Assembly (NCBI GenBank): GCA_006384855.1
Contig: VCJN01003561.1
Location: forward strand, 310,001 to 374,000
Direction of reading: 5' to 3'
Source of the DNA: Tetraselmis striata
Taxonomy: Eukaryota; Chlorophyta; Chlorodendrophyceae; Chlorodendrales; Chlorodendraceae
DNA: 64,000 nucleotides
How positions within the stretch are numbered: position 1 is the stretch's first letter; every line of letters starts with the position of its first letter. The position numbers and the translations under genes are program-made. The notes beneath the pieces are model-generated. The model did no database searches. It saw only the letters and a program-made list of their open reading frames with translations, and was not told the origin of the DNA. This document shows positions 35,479 to 47,670 of this stretch, in pieces.

Positions 35479-36565
35479 TCACGTGGGCGCCGTCGCCAGC
35501 GACCGGTTGTTCATGCGGTCCGCCTCCCCGCTGCACACCCACGAGGAGAACATGACGGCGCTGACCGTGACCGCCGCGCACGACAGCAGCACCAGCAGCG
35601 TGAACCCCCCCGACCGGTCCGCGATGAGCGCCGCGATGCCGAGCGTGACGAGCTCCGCCAGGCTGCAGAAGGACAGCTCCACGCCGCCCACCTGCGCGGC
35701 ATCGCACCTCAGTCCGGCAGCTGAGCCTCCCGCCCCCGACAAACCGCACCATGCCCACGCCCACGCCGCCTCCCTTGCAGTATACCACGGCGTACGCCAT
35801 TCGTCACGTCGTGCCTGCATGCGAGGGCTGACGCGGCCGGACCGCCGCCTGCGCAAAACGCACCGTGGACATCTCCCTCTCGCGCACATTCTGCTGCAGG
35901 ATCTGCGCGTGCGCCATGTCAAACATCCAGAGGCCGATGCGCGAGAGGATGATGAAGCTGCAGAAGACCCACACCCAGGCCGGCGCGCCCAGCAGCACCG
36001 GCCCCGCCACGCCGCCTGGTGGGGAGCGGCACCGCGCAGAGACGGAAGGGGAGCGGGGCGTAAGCGGCTGCCCAAGGCGAGGCGGGGCGGTGATGGGCTG
36101 GCGGGTGCGGCCCGGCCTGTCCCCCACCTGCGTAGTTCTGCAGGAAGCAGAGGTAGACGGCGGCGGCGGAGAGCAGGCAGGCGGCCTGCCAGGCGCAGGC
36201 TGCCATCCCGGTCTTCATGACCCCGATGCGCGGGATGGTGTAGGAGCCGACCACGGTGCCGATGAAGCCCTGCGACCGGCGGGGTTAGCCAGTGAGTCGC
36301 ACACCTGCAACTGGCCACCATCCCAAAGGCGCCGAGCTGGTAACCAACACGTCACAGACCCCTTGTCAACAGTGACCCCCAAAAGCGCCAGAAAACTTTG
36401 CGACCTGGGCGACAAACCCCAACTCTCGGTGGGTTGCAGCAAAAATGCAGAAATCACTCAAAACCAACCGTATGCAGTGGCGGTGTGGCGCTGTCAAATG
36501 TGCAGTCAGTCTCCGGCTAATAGACATTTTGGCTACGAACCGGTGTTGCTGAGTCATCGTTAACA

Positions 36566-36596
<31 letters not shown>

Positions 36597-39500
36597 AAAA
36601 CACACATAATGGCAGTCGCTGGTGACACCGCAGGTATGGAACGGTGGATCAGCCATGCGCGGTGGATGCCACCCCCCGAGGCGGGCGGGGCGCGGGGGGG
36701 GGGGGGGGGGGCGATCCTACCAGGACGGCGCAGGCGCTTCGGAACGCGGCGGTGAGCGTGCCGTTGCAGCCGGCGGAGGTCAAGAAGGCCGTCATGAGCC
36801 CGCCGGGCGACATCACCGCGTTGAAGTACAGCATGACGGTGGCGTTGCTGCGCGCAGCCCGGGAGGGGGGGGGGGATCGTGTTAACCCAACGACACATCC
36901 CCCAAGTGCTAGAGAGGGAGAGCGGGATGGAGACCGTTCATGCAGCTGCAGGTGGTTTAAGGGCATCAACGCCTCCCAACGGGGGTGCGCTGGCGAGGCC
37001 GAACGCGGCAGCGACTGTAGCGTAGATTTTGGGTGTAGCACCAAATCACAAATCAAAAGCCTAACCACTGCTTCTTGGCTGTCCTTAGACGCTGAACCAT
37101 CTAGGATACAGTCCCGTCCCTGGGTTCGCCTTTCGTTCGCATACATGCTTCACTCCTATTTGGCATGAAAAGCCATCAAAAGCGCACGCTGCCATTCAAA
37201 AACAAAAATGATGATATCTAATCTGATTGTAATTAAAAACATAATATATATGTATTATATATATGAAGTAACTTGACAGTTGAATCAGCGATGCGTCGAT
37301 TTTTCAGAAAATTCTAAAAGAACGGGTTCTATATCACTGGCCTACAGTTCCATGAATTGCATTGCCAGCGCTTTGAAGTACCAGCAGCGAGCGTTTGCAT
37401 TGCCAGCGCTTTGAAGTAGCGACTAGTCGCTACCAGAGTTTTTTTCCATTACCAGCAGCAAGTAGCGAGTACCAGCACCAGTACCTCCCAGCCGTGAGAT
37501 CGTAATCGGACGGCTGTGTAATTAAGGACCGTGGGTGGGCGGGCGGGCGGGTGGATTATAGTACTTAGTATTACATGCCAGTAGATAAGCGCTTTAGTCA
37601 TGCACCTATAGGTCCGATCCGCTGCACTATACGGGTACCCGTACGGCAATAAAGCTCACCGCCGGAAAATCGACGCTTCGCTGGATATATGTATGTATGT
37701 ATATATGTATACATGTGCATGGTATATATATGCATATAGATATACATATATATATGTATGTTAGATCTATATAAACCTTTACATGGGCCTATAATAGCGA
37801 CGTGTGGCTGCCGGAGCAGAATGGGTACATGTGTATACCTACAGCAAGACAGTGCGAAGAATATAGAAATCCGTGCGCGACGCGTAACCCCCCCCCCCCC
37901 CCCCCCCTCGGTCCCCACCCCGCCCGGCGCCCCCACCTGGTGATGACGGCCGGCTGGGAAAAGTAGGTCCCCCAGGTGGCGGCGACGTCCTGCTTCCACT
38001 GGTACACCTTGGTCTGGAAGCGCCAGTACAGGCTCTGCTTGGTGCCGGGCGTGTCGCCGCTGCCTCGCCGCAGCCCCTCCAGAATGACGGACACGCTCGC
38101 CTCCGCCGGGTCATCCGCCTTGGCGGACATCGCCTGCGGAACGATGCTCACCATCTGCGCGGGGGAGAGGCAGCCACGCGGGTGAGTGTCCGGAAAACCA
38201 GTCGGTTTTGTGGGGCGGCGTAGGGCTGCCTCACCCCAAGTTGAATCCGGGTCCCCCAAAGGTCCACAGGTGCGGACGCGGTACTAATAACACTGCAAAT
38301 AAGAGCCTCCCCTGCCCTCCAGCGGTCCAAAGTAGACTGGACTACAGCGGGACCACGGCCAACATCCTCATAGCTTGCATGCGGGCCCGATCTGAGGCTT
38401 ACAGCAAGGGCACTTGCACAGGTGCTTCGGCGCCCGAAAGCCGGTACGTCACACTTTCACGAGCAAGGCGGTTTCACAAGGGAATAGGGTTTAGAGTTTA
38501 ACCCTAGATCGCAACCATATTACCACCAGGCTGTGCATTTCTGAGGGGTCATTTCCTGAGGTGTTTTGATCCAGCTAGTGGGGCTGCTATCCTTAAACTT
38601 GACACTCCGGACTCGTTGGCGACCCCCAATGCGACAAAGTCCGGCGCCAGAGCGTGCGACGGGGTGCCGGCGAGGAGTGGTGTAAGCGCGCTAGCAGTGA
38701 AACGGCAGCAGGTGGAATCTGTTCGATTCCGCGTCTTGTCTCAGCTCTGTTTTATTCCCCCAGGAGGGATCTGTTAACGCCACCCCTGACAGATCCCTGA
38801 CTGCCCTGTCTCGCCGATGGTACTACGCCCCGGCCGTCCCTCGCTGTCCCCATCCCGGGTTCGCAGTCCCGCAGGGGACTATGCCCAATCGCAGCTGCGT
38901 GCACGGGGGCGGGATGTCCCGGGGGAAGGGGGCGGAGCAGGCAGGCAGGGGAGGCTCCTCCCGCACCCGCTGCACCATCAGGACGACCACCGCCGCGAGC
39001 GCGACGTTCACCGCGATGGTGCCCGCCACCACCGCCTCCATGGACAGCTGCGTCACGGCGTAGCCCACCAGCAGCGACGTCCCAAACTCGCTGATCTGCG
39101 CCACAGCGGGCGGACGCGCCGCCGCGCTGTCAGCCGCCCACTCGGAAGGACCAGATGGCAGTGCTGGGCCGGGGAGATGAGGGAGAAAACGGTGGGCAGT
39201 TGCGGCCGGGGGGGGCGGGGGGGGGGGGGGCGCTGACGCAGGCACTTTTGGCGCAAACACATAAGGATTAGACCGTATCTGCGCCCGCAAGGGGCCGCCA
39301 GTATGCGCATTGCTTTTGGGCTGTGGTGATGGCGTTCCCTTCGATCACCGTCGGGTGCCAGGGCGGTTGCGACAACGATGCGAATAGGAGCCTGCCCTGC
39401 CTACAATGAGACCGATGTAGACGAGCCTATAGCGGAACTACAACGGATGTTCCTACAGGTGGCATGCAGGACCGATCTGAGCCTTTTAGCTGCGGCTTCT

Positions 39501-40913
39501 TGTAGGTGCGCCGGCGCGCACACCGCTCCGCGTGAGGCACATGCATGCTACGCACTCTCAGTGTAGGTCGCTTCTATATTCTTATAGAATGCTGCTCTAT
39601 AAGCAATGGCAGCTCCGCTGCGAGCAAGCGGCGGAATGCCCTCCATCAAATCGTCAAGTGAAGCAGGAAATACACGTTTGACTCGACGGTTGAGTCACAG
39701 ACAAGCGCAATGTGCGCCATCGGATTGGAAATGAGGCCAAATCAGGGCAGCCCCCCAAAAGATGGCATGCTCCTTTGGCACTGACGAATCCACGGGCCGG
39801 GCCGGGGAGGGGAGGGCACGGGGTGCGGGGCGCTGTGGGAGGCATACCCCACCTGATCCGCACGCCGCAGGTTCCCGTTGGCCGTCGCCAGCGCATCGGT
39901 CTGGCTGGCTCCTGCCGTGCACACCCCGGACTCTTGTAAGTCCCAGATGCTGTGGCGCATTGGCAGCCAGCCATTGTGGGCAGCAGGAGGAGTTCCCCCC
40001 CCCCGCCCCCCCGGCCGGCCTGCTCGTGAAGGAGACCGCCCGCAGGGAGGGGGGTGGGGGGCACCGCACCGCAGAGGGCGACCACCCAGTCGCGCTCCAG
40101 CGCGACGTCGCTGGTGAAGGCGGAGACGCGCTCCACGACGCTGGTGAGAACGAGCGCGGGGTACAGCAGCGTGCTCTGCACCGGCAGGCCCAGCAGGAGG
40201 ATCCTGCCGGACAGGCGTACATACACACGCAGCCACGCCTCAGTCATCGGCCATGGCTCTGAGGGTGCTGATGTTGACGTGATAAAAGACCCTGCCCGAA
40301 GTGTCAGAGGTGGACTGCGCACGAAACACCAGCGGGACAGGACGAGTGTTCCTGCGGCATGCAACCCTGTTTGAGATCTATATGTAGGGTGGTTGTAGAT
40401 GCGTTGGCGCCCTACTTCACCAAGGCCAATACCAACGCCTAGGTGGGGAGAGAGCGGGGGGGGGGGGGGGGGGGGGGAGCATGCTCGGGACGGGTAAGGG
40501 GGAGGTAGAGGGGGGCACCTTTGCACGATGAGCACCGAGACGACAATGGCCACCATCTGGATGATCATCGCCAGATTGACTGCGTGCGCCCTGCACCATC
40601 AGACCAGAGGAAGGGGGGGAGGAGGGGGGGGGGGGGGGGGGGGGGGATTAGACACCCCCACCTCGCCTGTTGTTTCTCAGCCCCCCTCCCTCACCCCCGG
40701 GCCTCCATGCCGCATGCCCCCGGCTCACAGGCACACCTGTTCATCCGGTCAATGGCGGCGCCGACACTCGGCCCCGCCACAAACAGCGTGAGCTGCCCCA
40801 CGAGGCCCAGCAGCGCAATTGCGCCAAAGCCGCCGTCCGCGATCGCGAGCAGCAGCGGCTGCGCGAATCGCCAGCCGCGCTCCAGCACACAGTTCAGCAC
40901 GTAGATGATGTAC
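35479..40913 (-). CDS. ferroportin-like metal exporter, FPN3/MAR1 type (5' exon missing)
   Basis: Ten joined exons: 40913-40737, 40590-40519, 40203-40070, 39911-39853, 39095-38967, 38154-37937, 36847-36721, 36269-36128, 36015-35864, 35691-35479. All phases agree, giving about 474 residues of an SLC40A transporter. Diagnostic words: YVLNCVLERGWRFAQPLLLA, VERVSAFTSDVALERDWVV, NGNLRRADQ, MLYFNAVMSPGGLMTAFLT, SYTIPRIGVMKTG, SRIGLWMFDMAHAQILQQNV, GGVELSFCSLAELVTLGIA. Ferroportins export Fe(II) and related metals. The YFN-x-V-x-x-PG-x-LMTAFLT word matches plant plastid/mitochondrial FPN3. The first exon or exons, which should hold any transit peptide, lie above 40913 and could not be fixed (first base completes a split codon). 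Introns are full of C/G homopolymers, and one (37936-36848) holds a MITE copy. Confidence 0.85.
36566..36600. repeat. C20/A14 homopolymer pair
   Basis: A C tract runs directly into an A tract inside a ferroportin intron; a G tract follows at about 36696-36711. Confidence 0.95.
37260..37690. mobile_element. MITE-like repeat, copy 2 (in a ferroportin intron)
   Basis: Same repeat as 1025-1500, slightly shorter because of fewer internal direct repeats. It begins ATGAAGTAACTTGACAGTTG and ends CGACGCTTCGCTGGAT, with the same imperfect inverted repeats near the ends. It lies in the intron between the sixth and seventh listed ferroportin exons. Confidence 0.65.
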
Positions 40914-42123
40914 CTACCCATGGGGCCAGCGGAATAGCAAGGGGGGGGGGGGGGGGGAGGGGGCCATGTGGTCAGGCATGAACATGATGGTGAGAGGGAG
41001 AGGGAGCTGGTATGGGGCGAAAGGCAGGAAGGGGCTCACAGCAGGCCCACTGCCGCTGGGTACTTCGGCTTGCTGGTATCACGCGGGACACCAGGCTCTT
41101 GGCCCCTGGCCGCGGCCGCCACAGCCAGCCGGTGCCGCCGGCGCCGCGCCTGGAAATGGAGCGACCGGCCACCTGACAGGCACATGGACCCCTGCAGGCA
41201 TCGCCATCGCAACCTCAGCCGCAACCTGCGGTGCCCGTCGCCCATACCCGCTCGCGCGACATGTCAACAATGTTTGCTGTTAAATCAACGGCGGTTTTCG
41301 CCAAGGGGTATCTCAAAGTGTCGTCAAGACACATTGGCAAGTCTCGCTTGAAAATTTGCGCTCTGTCTGCCTGCCTGCCTGCCTGCACCCCATCTGTCTG
41401 TCTTTCTGGGGCACGCAAATGCATGTTTACGCCAGCATTCGCACGCTGTACAGTACGCCAGCTCGCCCAGGTAGCTGCCAGACCCACAGGCGTAGACTCA
41501 CCGTCAGCGGCGGCGCCTTGCCACCACCCTTCGGCGCTGCACGCTGTGGACCACAGCCTCCCGGCACCGCCCGCGGTCGAAGGCGAGGACGCGCCACCGG
41601 TCTGCAGGACGCCAACTCTGGCGCCACGACTCGAATCGTGCCCGCCGCCATCCTGTGCACTGCCGGTGCGAGAGCGGGCGGGTGGGCGATCGGACCGACG
41701 CGGGTATTGACGAGACAGCGCCTCCTCCTCGCGTTGTTATCTTTTCTGATTTTAATAATAAGAGATTTCGCTGTAACGCAGGTGCCCTCCGCTTGCTTGT
41801 CGTGGGCGAGTCTCCGGCCCTCGGGTCTATGGGGACGCCGCTGAGGGTGAAGCCACCCTGCCCTGCCCTAGTTTGTGGCGCGACAGTGAGGGTGGTGACT
41901 GTTCTTCTGGTGGCTTGCGGTGCTGCCTCCTTGGTCAGAAGAAGCCGTCCGTCGTCGCGTCGTTGCTGGATTGATGATGCGGCGCCGCGGCGGGCCGGCG
42001 GCGACAAAATTTTGAGCTGACGTGTTGTAATCCTTAGTAAACTTTTTGGTTACAGGGAGAGCGTCCGGAGAATGCACGCAAAGTACTGGGGGAGGAAAAA
42101 GCCTACATTTAAGCAGAACCCTC

Positions 42124-42723
42124 TTAGCGCCGGGCCGCGGGGCCCGGGGATGCGGCAGGTAATTGACGGCCGGCCGGTCTAAAAGATCTTCCGCCGAAGC
42201 CGAAGGGACGGCTTCCGGTGTGCCGACAGAGATATTCGGCGAGAAATATGTGCAGAGCCACAGAAAGCTTCGCAGTCCACTTCCGTATCCAGTGGGCAAC
42301 CAGGGCGGCTGGCCGGAGCTCACGCCACGAGGGGGGTTGCTTTAGGTGGCCGCTTGCGATGCCGCGCTCCGCAAGCTCCTTGAGTAGAGCGAGCAGGTGC
42401 TCGCCCAGACGCCCGCCCTCCTCGACGACGCACGGGACGAAGCGGTGTCGCCTTGCCACGGGCTGGGACGAGCAGGCGTCAACCCTAAACTTGGTTTGCT
42501 CGCGCAAGCGCGCCGCGTAGCCGGGTTGGACCGCGACTTGCGCCGCGATGGAGTTGCGGAAGACGCCTGTGACAGCAGCGTCTAGCACAAGGTGCACCCC
42601 CGGCCCCATGTAGTCAAGTTGCACCACGTCTCCCGGGCGCGTAGCGTCCGCGGAACGGAGGCCGCGCACCTCCGTTAGGACAGAGTCGCGCGGGGCCCCG
42701 GCCTCCTGCAAGATGGATACCAT
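42124..42723 (-). pseudogene. second retroelement family: endonuclease-like C-terminal fragment
   Basis: A 199-codon minus-strand frame reads LDAAVTGVFRNSIAAQVAVQ, then GYAARLREQTKFRVDAC, then RHRFVPCVVEEGGRLGEHLL, then a Trp-containing helix. The order D...AAxxRExxKF...FVPxVVEExGxLG matches the PD-(D/E)xK-type tail at the end of RLE-bearing retroelement proteins. It differs in sequence from the LINE copies in this window, so it belongs to another family. Nothing of the reverse transcriptase remains, so it is a 5'-truncated relic. Confidence 0.5.
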
Positions 42724-42894
42724 GGTAGTGGCGATGCGCGCGTGAACCTTGTGCCATGTAATCCTTAGTCATGGGCTTGTTATGCTGGTCGCTATATTTC
42801 ACTTCAATCACACCGTCATCACTTCATATAGTCGCTACAGGTATGGCGACTATCGTCTATTAATTAAAGTATTGTTCCAGGACTATACATGCTA

Positions 42895-43440
42895 TCCCGC
42901 ATCACTCGGACTTCCCCTTGCACTCAATGCGGAAAGTCCAGGAAACCCTGAGCCACCGCATTCACACGGTCCGCTTCGCAAAGCTTGCTGCGCGTATGCC
43001 TACAAGCAGCCCTGACAGCAACCGCTTCCGAGGCCGCCGCTTACGCGCTGCGACAACGTTCCCGGTGATTGATCCTCCAAGTGAAGGTCGCCTTGGTGAA
43101 GTCCGTGAGCGTTCCCCTGAGTACTACGATTCCATGTTCCGCGTTGCCGCTTGCCGCCCATTTGGCCTTCCGGCGGCTCCTGTCCTCTCCCTTGGCGAGC
43201 CATGCCCTTGTGTTTTTTGCTCCTTCTCGGTACAAGGTATGCTGCTCGTTTTAAGGATGCTGGCGTGGAATTCACTCCTTCAACTTGGGCGGTCGCGTAC
43301 ACTGATCACGTGGCACGTCGCTCTGGGGGCGACTCCAATCACGCCGCACACGAGTGGGCGGCACATGGCCTTTCCGACGTTTGCCACGACGTGAAGTCCG
43401 CTCCGGGCGTGGGTGTCCAGATCCTCACGGACCCGTTGGT
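42895..43440 (+). mobile_element. LINE copy 3, left half
   Basis: Matches copy 2 from about 27240 to 27790. It starts after ATACATGCTA (42885-42894), which is repeated as ATATATGCTA at 57917-57926, a LINE target duplication spanning 15 kb. It is cut at 43440 by the large DNA transposon and resumes at 57192. Small indels break the frame. Confidence 0.9.
43437..43440. repeat. transposon target-site duplication, left
   Basis: TGGT, repeated at 57192-57195. Intact LINE copies carry a single CGGT/TGGT at this point, so the duplication arose on insertion. Confidence 0.85.
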
Positions 43441-43463
43441 AACAGTAATTTAACCTATTTTGC
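43441..43463 (+). repeat. left terminal inverted repeat
   Basis: Starts AACAGTAATTTAACC and ends TATTTTGC. The reverse complement of 57169-57191 is identical except T to G at position 10. Confidence 0.93.
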
Positions 43464-43639
43464 GCTGTGGAATTCATTTTGCACCGTAGGGTTTGTTTAT
43501 ACCCTAGTTCCTGGGTTTACTATCAGTACTTAAGACTCACTGGTGATGTAGCTTGGGTTTGTAGACCTTGGGTGCAGTGCAGCATTCAACAGCGTGAAGG
43601 CCAGCCGCGACGCATATCCAATGTTGGTTTTGGGGCATT

Positions 43640-43656
43640 TTGTCCAAAATGGGACA
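43640..43656. repeat. TTGTCC/GGACAA inverted pair
   Basis: Short inverted repeat in the left subterminal region of the transposon, downstream of the transposase stop. Same word family as the intronic minisatellite. Confidence 0.7.
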
Positions 43657-43733
43657 AGATGAGGCAATGAAATCAATATTTATTATGATTATTACATCCC
43701 GCGGCTAGCTAGCCACAAGACGTTGCTGATAGT

Positions 43734-46700
43734 TTATTCGTTGAGCATCCCCAACTCAAGCAAGTCCTTCTTCGTGGCTGCGTTAAACTTGACGACTCCG
43801 CCGGGTTTGCGTTGCGCTGGGGTGGTTGACATGACGTGGACGCAGTTGTTTCGTGGCTGGCTGATTTGCCACCCAGTTTGCGCATATGTCTTCACGACTT
43901 GGACGCTTTTACCGTACCACTTCTTTCTGACCATGGTGCCGTCCTCGTTGAACACCTCTCGACTTCCCGACGCGTCGTGGATGGCCTTCGCGTACGACAG
44001 GGGGACGGCTTCAACAAGCTTCCAAGGAAGCGTCAGGCACTTCTCCCAGCTTGTGTCAACTGGCTTCTTCCCTCCTTTGTCTGCGCGTACAACCATAGGG
44101 GCATGAGGGGTTTGCCCTTTGCATCGGCATGGAAGGGCTCGTATACGGCCACGGTCAACGTGTCTTCGGTAGTCTCGCGCGACTTCACAAGCCCGATGAC
44201 AAATCTCGACTCCCAATCACCAAGAATTTCAGGACACTTGTCTTCCTCATGCACCTAACGATGACCAAGACCGCGAGCTATGTTAGTCCCGAGCGAGACG
44301 CCACGCCGTTTTTGTCCCAGCTGGGACAAAATAACAAGCAAGGTAGAAGAACCAAATTGTTTTGTCCCGTAAAGGACAAAAATGACAAACAATGGGACTC
44401 ACATCGGAGACGTCGATGACAACGAGGTTCGAGCCCTTTGCATCGCTGGGCGATGTGTTGTCATGAAGCCTCTCCTTGGCGCCGGCGTGAACTCCCCGGA
44501 AGGCGCTGTCATCTTGAAGCACTTGAGCACGAACCTCGGCTTCAACGCGAGCGGCTTCGGCATTGTTGAGGTCTGCGTTGGTAGCCATCGTGTGACGTGC
44601 CTCAGCAGGCGCGGTCTGCCCGCGCTCGCGCAAGAAGTCGTCAACTTCCTCTTTCCGTTGCGGCCAGAACCCGGAGAAAGCTGCCGAAGGAGCAGTTTGC
44701 ATCTCATCCAAGTCGTCGAGCAGATTCTTCCAGCTCTCGCGCTCGACTGGGGAGAAGTGCCACTGGACCGCCAGGTCCGTGATGTACGACCTGACCTTCT
44801 TGAAATCATCCAAGTACCTCCGGACCTTCACCGCGTCGGGCTTCTTTTTGTCGCAGAGAGCGTACAAAAGGGGCCGGCCCGCACGAATCTCGGGCGTCCC
44901 AGCTGGCGCGCTCTTCAAGATCTGCACTGGCTCAGAAAGCGGTGTGTTGGACCACAAGGCGGTGCGCAACGAGCCGCCAGACGCGGCGGCGTCGTCACGG
45001 GTGAACTCGAATTTGTGCGGCTTACTGATGTCCTGAATGTGGTCTTGGAAATGGGGCCTTAACCACTCAGAGAAGTCGAGGGAGAATGAGAGCTCAGCAA
45101 TCTCCGGAGTGGGCGAGAATGCCTTCGCCACCAAGTCAAGAAAGGCCTCGATTGTGTAGGCGGAGCTGCGAGATAGCGCAAGACTGATGCGGCTGAAGAT
45201 CTGGTCAACCCGTTCATGAGTGTGCCCGACAGGCAAGAAGACCAAATGAATGACGTCGCAGATGCCGATAGACACAAGCCAATTGCAGAGGGCCGCCACG
45301 TTCCTATTCTTGTTCTCCCTGACGGTTTTGTCCATCTGGATTCTGATGTACGGAATCTTTCTACCACGGTGTTGAATTTCCTGCATCGCAGATCAGATTT
45401 CATCAGTCCATGGCTACCCGACAACCACGGCGAATCTATCGGGAGGCTAACGAGCTCACCTTCATGATCGTGATCCATATTAGAGTGCACGTCGTGGACG
45501 AATCGTGGGGGATGGTGTTGGTGTAGTAGTAGATGTCGTCCGGGCGGTATCCGTCGTACTTCACACAGGTGAGGTGGTACTTGAGGAGCATGTCGGGCTT
45601 CACAGTCTTGGGGATGCGAACCCAGTGAGGCAGCAGAGTCTTCGCGGAGTCCATGCTATCAATTTCGAAGAAGAAGAAGTTTCCATGGCCAAGGCGCGAC
45701 TGGAAGACGGCGTTGTTCAGATCCCTTCGTTCCTGGCGCACTCTCTCGAGGTGTACCTTCTGCTCAGCTCTGACCTGACGCCTCACCAGCTGCTGATGTT
45801 GACGGTGCACTTTACGTTCCTCTGGCGTCATGTCCTTTGTGCAAATCTCGCGAGCTTGGTCTCTGAGTGCTTTGCCCGCCGCGCATATGGGACAGTGGCT
45901 GAATCGCTTCACCTTCGGCGTGGTGACATCCGGGAAGTCTTCCTTCCAAGTCCGGCGGAAAGTGTCGAAGGATGCGAGCTTCACTTCGCTCTCGGTAGCC
46001 AAATCTACAAAGGGGCAGGGGCATGATAGGTCGGTATACAAATAAGGTATCATAATGCGAGACAGAAAAGTTCGGTCTAAAGTGGGTCGAAATAATTATA
46101 TCGGTAGTTGGTGAATAATTCTGTAATCAGCATGGCGAAACAATCTGTCATTAGTGTGACAAAACGGTTTGTCATCAGTGGGACAAAACTGTCTCTCAGC
46201 AGTGGGACAAGACGTTCTCTCTGCAGTGGGACGATATCGGCTAATTATGTGGGACAAATACTTTTGTGGTCGGTGGGACGAAACGGTATGCCATGAGCGG
46301 TGCGAAACGTTCTGTCATCAGTGGGACGAAATCGGTCCGGCGTCGGTGGGACTAAACGTTCTGGCGATAGCGGGACGAAACGGTTTGTCATCAGCGGGAC
46401 GAAACGGTCTGTCATCAGCGGGACAAAACGGTTTGTCATCAGCGGGACGAAACGGTTCGTCATCAGCGGGACAAAACGGTTTGTCATCAGTGGGACGAAA
46501 CGGTTTGTCATCAGTGGGACGAAACGGTTTGTCATCAGTGGGACGAAACGGTTTGTCATCAGCGGGACGAAACGGTCTGTCATCAGTGGGACGAAACGGT
46601 TTGTCATCAGCGGGACAAAAACGGTATGTATTTAGAGGGACGAAACGGTTTGTCATCAGTGGGACAAAACGGTCTGTCATCAGCGGGACAAAACGGTATG

Positions 46701-47670
46701 TCATCAGTGGGACGAAACGGTCTGTCATCATCGGGACGAAACGGTCTGTCGTCAGCGGGACGAAACGGTGTGTCATCAGTGGGACAAAATGGGCCTCACC
46801 ACGGAGAATGGCGTTGTCGTCCTCGGCCCACGACTTGTAGTAGTAGTAGACGCAAATCTTGGTCATCCAAGGAGGTAGGTGCTTCTTGAAGGTCTCGCTG
46901 TTTCCGTCATGAAAAGGCATGATCTCGACGTGACCGAGGTCATCCGAGAAGAAGTGCTCGAGAAACATGCGCACATGCTCCCTCGGTCCGGTTTGTCTGC
47001 TCTCGTATTGCTTGCGCTGCATGATGTACGTGGGTTCGTTATCCACCACCGACCGCTGGATCACGAGACGTCTGTGTTTCGAGACCTGATGCAAGACCTC
47101 CCACGCACGCCCACACGTGTAGATGGGGCCGCGATGATCGAAAGATCGCAAGTAGCCACCGTGATCGAACATGTAATCAACTTGTAATCAACGAACATGT
47201 AATCACCGTGATCAACATGTGATCAACTTGTCGGATGCCGACTCGTAGCCGCCCCTGAGAACCTGAGCGAGCCGGTCAAAGGAGCGGTTCTGATTGCCAG
47301 AGTATACGGTCAACGCACGGTCCAACACGGCATCAACGAGGGCCTCTCCGCACTGTGTGTATAGCTTGTGCACGCACTTGCGCGAACAGCATGGCGACTG
47401 ATCGCTAGCCTCCTTGGCGAGCATGAGGCGGATACAATTGCGAGAGGTGCGCTTGCTGATCAGAGACGAGACCTTGCCATTATCGCTTTCGGCGACCTCA
47501 TCGGAGCCCTTGCCCCACGTGTACTTCCTTTTCTCAGGCTCCTTACGATCACTTGCACGCGCGTCGCAATCACACGAGTACCCGCTGCGGCACGAACACG
47601 TCGGTAATGTAAGTGTAGTGTCCGACGCGCCGGATCCTGGAGAAGAGGCCATGCTTTCGACCGCCGCCAT
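43734..47670 (-). CDS. DUF7869-like transposase of the 13.75-kb element
   Basis: Five exons: 47670-47217, 47180-46800, 46004-45460, 45380-44403, 44254-43734; about 960 residues. The N-terminus has a Cys-rich patch (CSCRSGYSCDCD). The middle has CPICAAGKALRDQA and a basic helix, then FEIDSMDSAKTLLPHW. Exon 4 opens with IRIQMDKTVRENKNRN, then FLPVGHTHERVDQIFSRIS. This D ... D-x-x-x-RENKN ... GHTHExxDQ-FS order is the hallmark of the DUF7869 family of presumed DDE-type transposases. Candidate acidic residues lie near 394, 477 and 516-519. The intron at 46799-46005 contains minisatellite array 1. The exon 1/2 boundary is weak (a 36-nt intron in local repeats). The last exon needs a one-base frame change near 44080, so either the final 110 residues are lost or the assembly has an indel. 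Confidence 0.75.
44310..44331. repeat. 22-bp perfect palindrome
   Basis: Centre CCCAGCTGGG, flanked by TTTTGT and ACAAAA, in the last transposase intron. A related inverted pair TTTTGTCC...GGACAAAA lies about 30-50 bp to the right (around 44362-44382). Confidence 0.95.
46108..46790. repeat. 24-bp minisatellite array 1
   Basis: About 27 units with core GGGACGAAACGGTTTGTC followed by ATCAGT or ATCAGC. Units at the left (46108-46300) are degenerate. The array lies wholly within a transposase intron (46799-46005). The 24-bp period leaves every frame open and produces artificial octapeptide repeats on both strands. Confidence 0.95.

Noticed and set aside
40930-42020. Candidate first exon(s) of the ferroportin gene on the minus strand
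   Set aside because: Several frames are open (for example 41036-41270 and 41504-42007), but none gives a clear transit peptide plus a donor of the required phase, so no exon is claimed.
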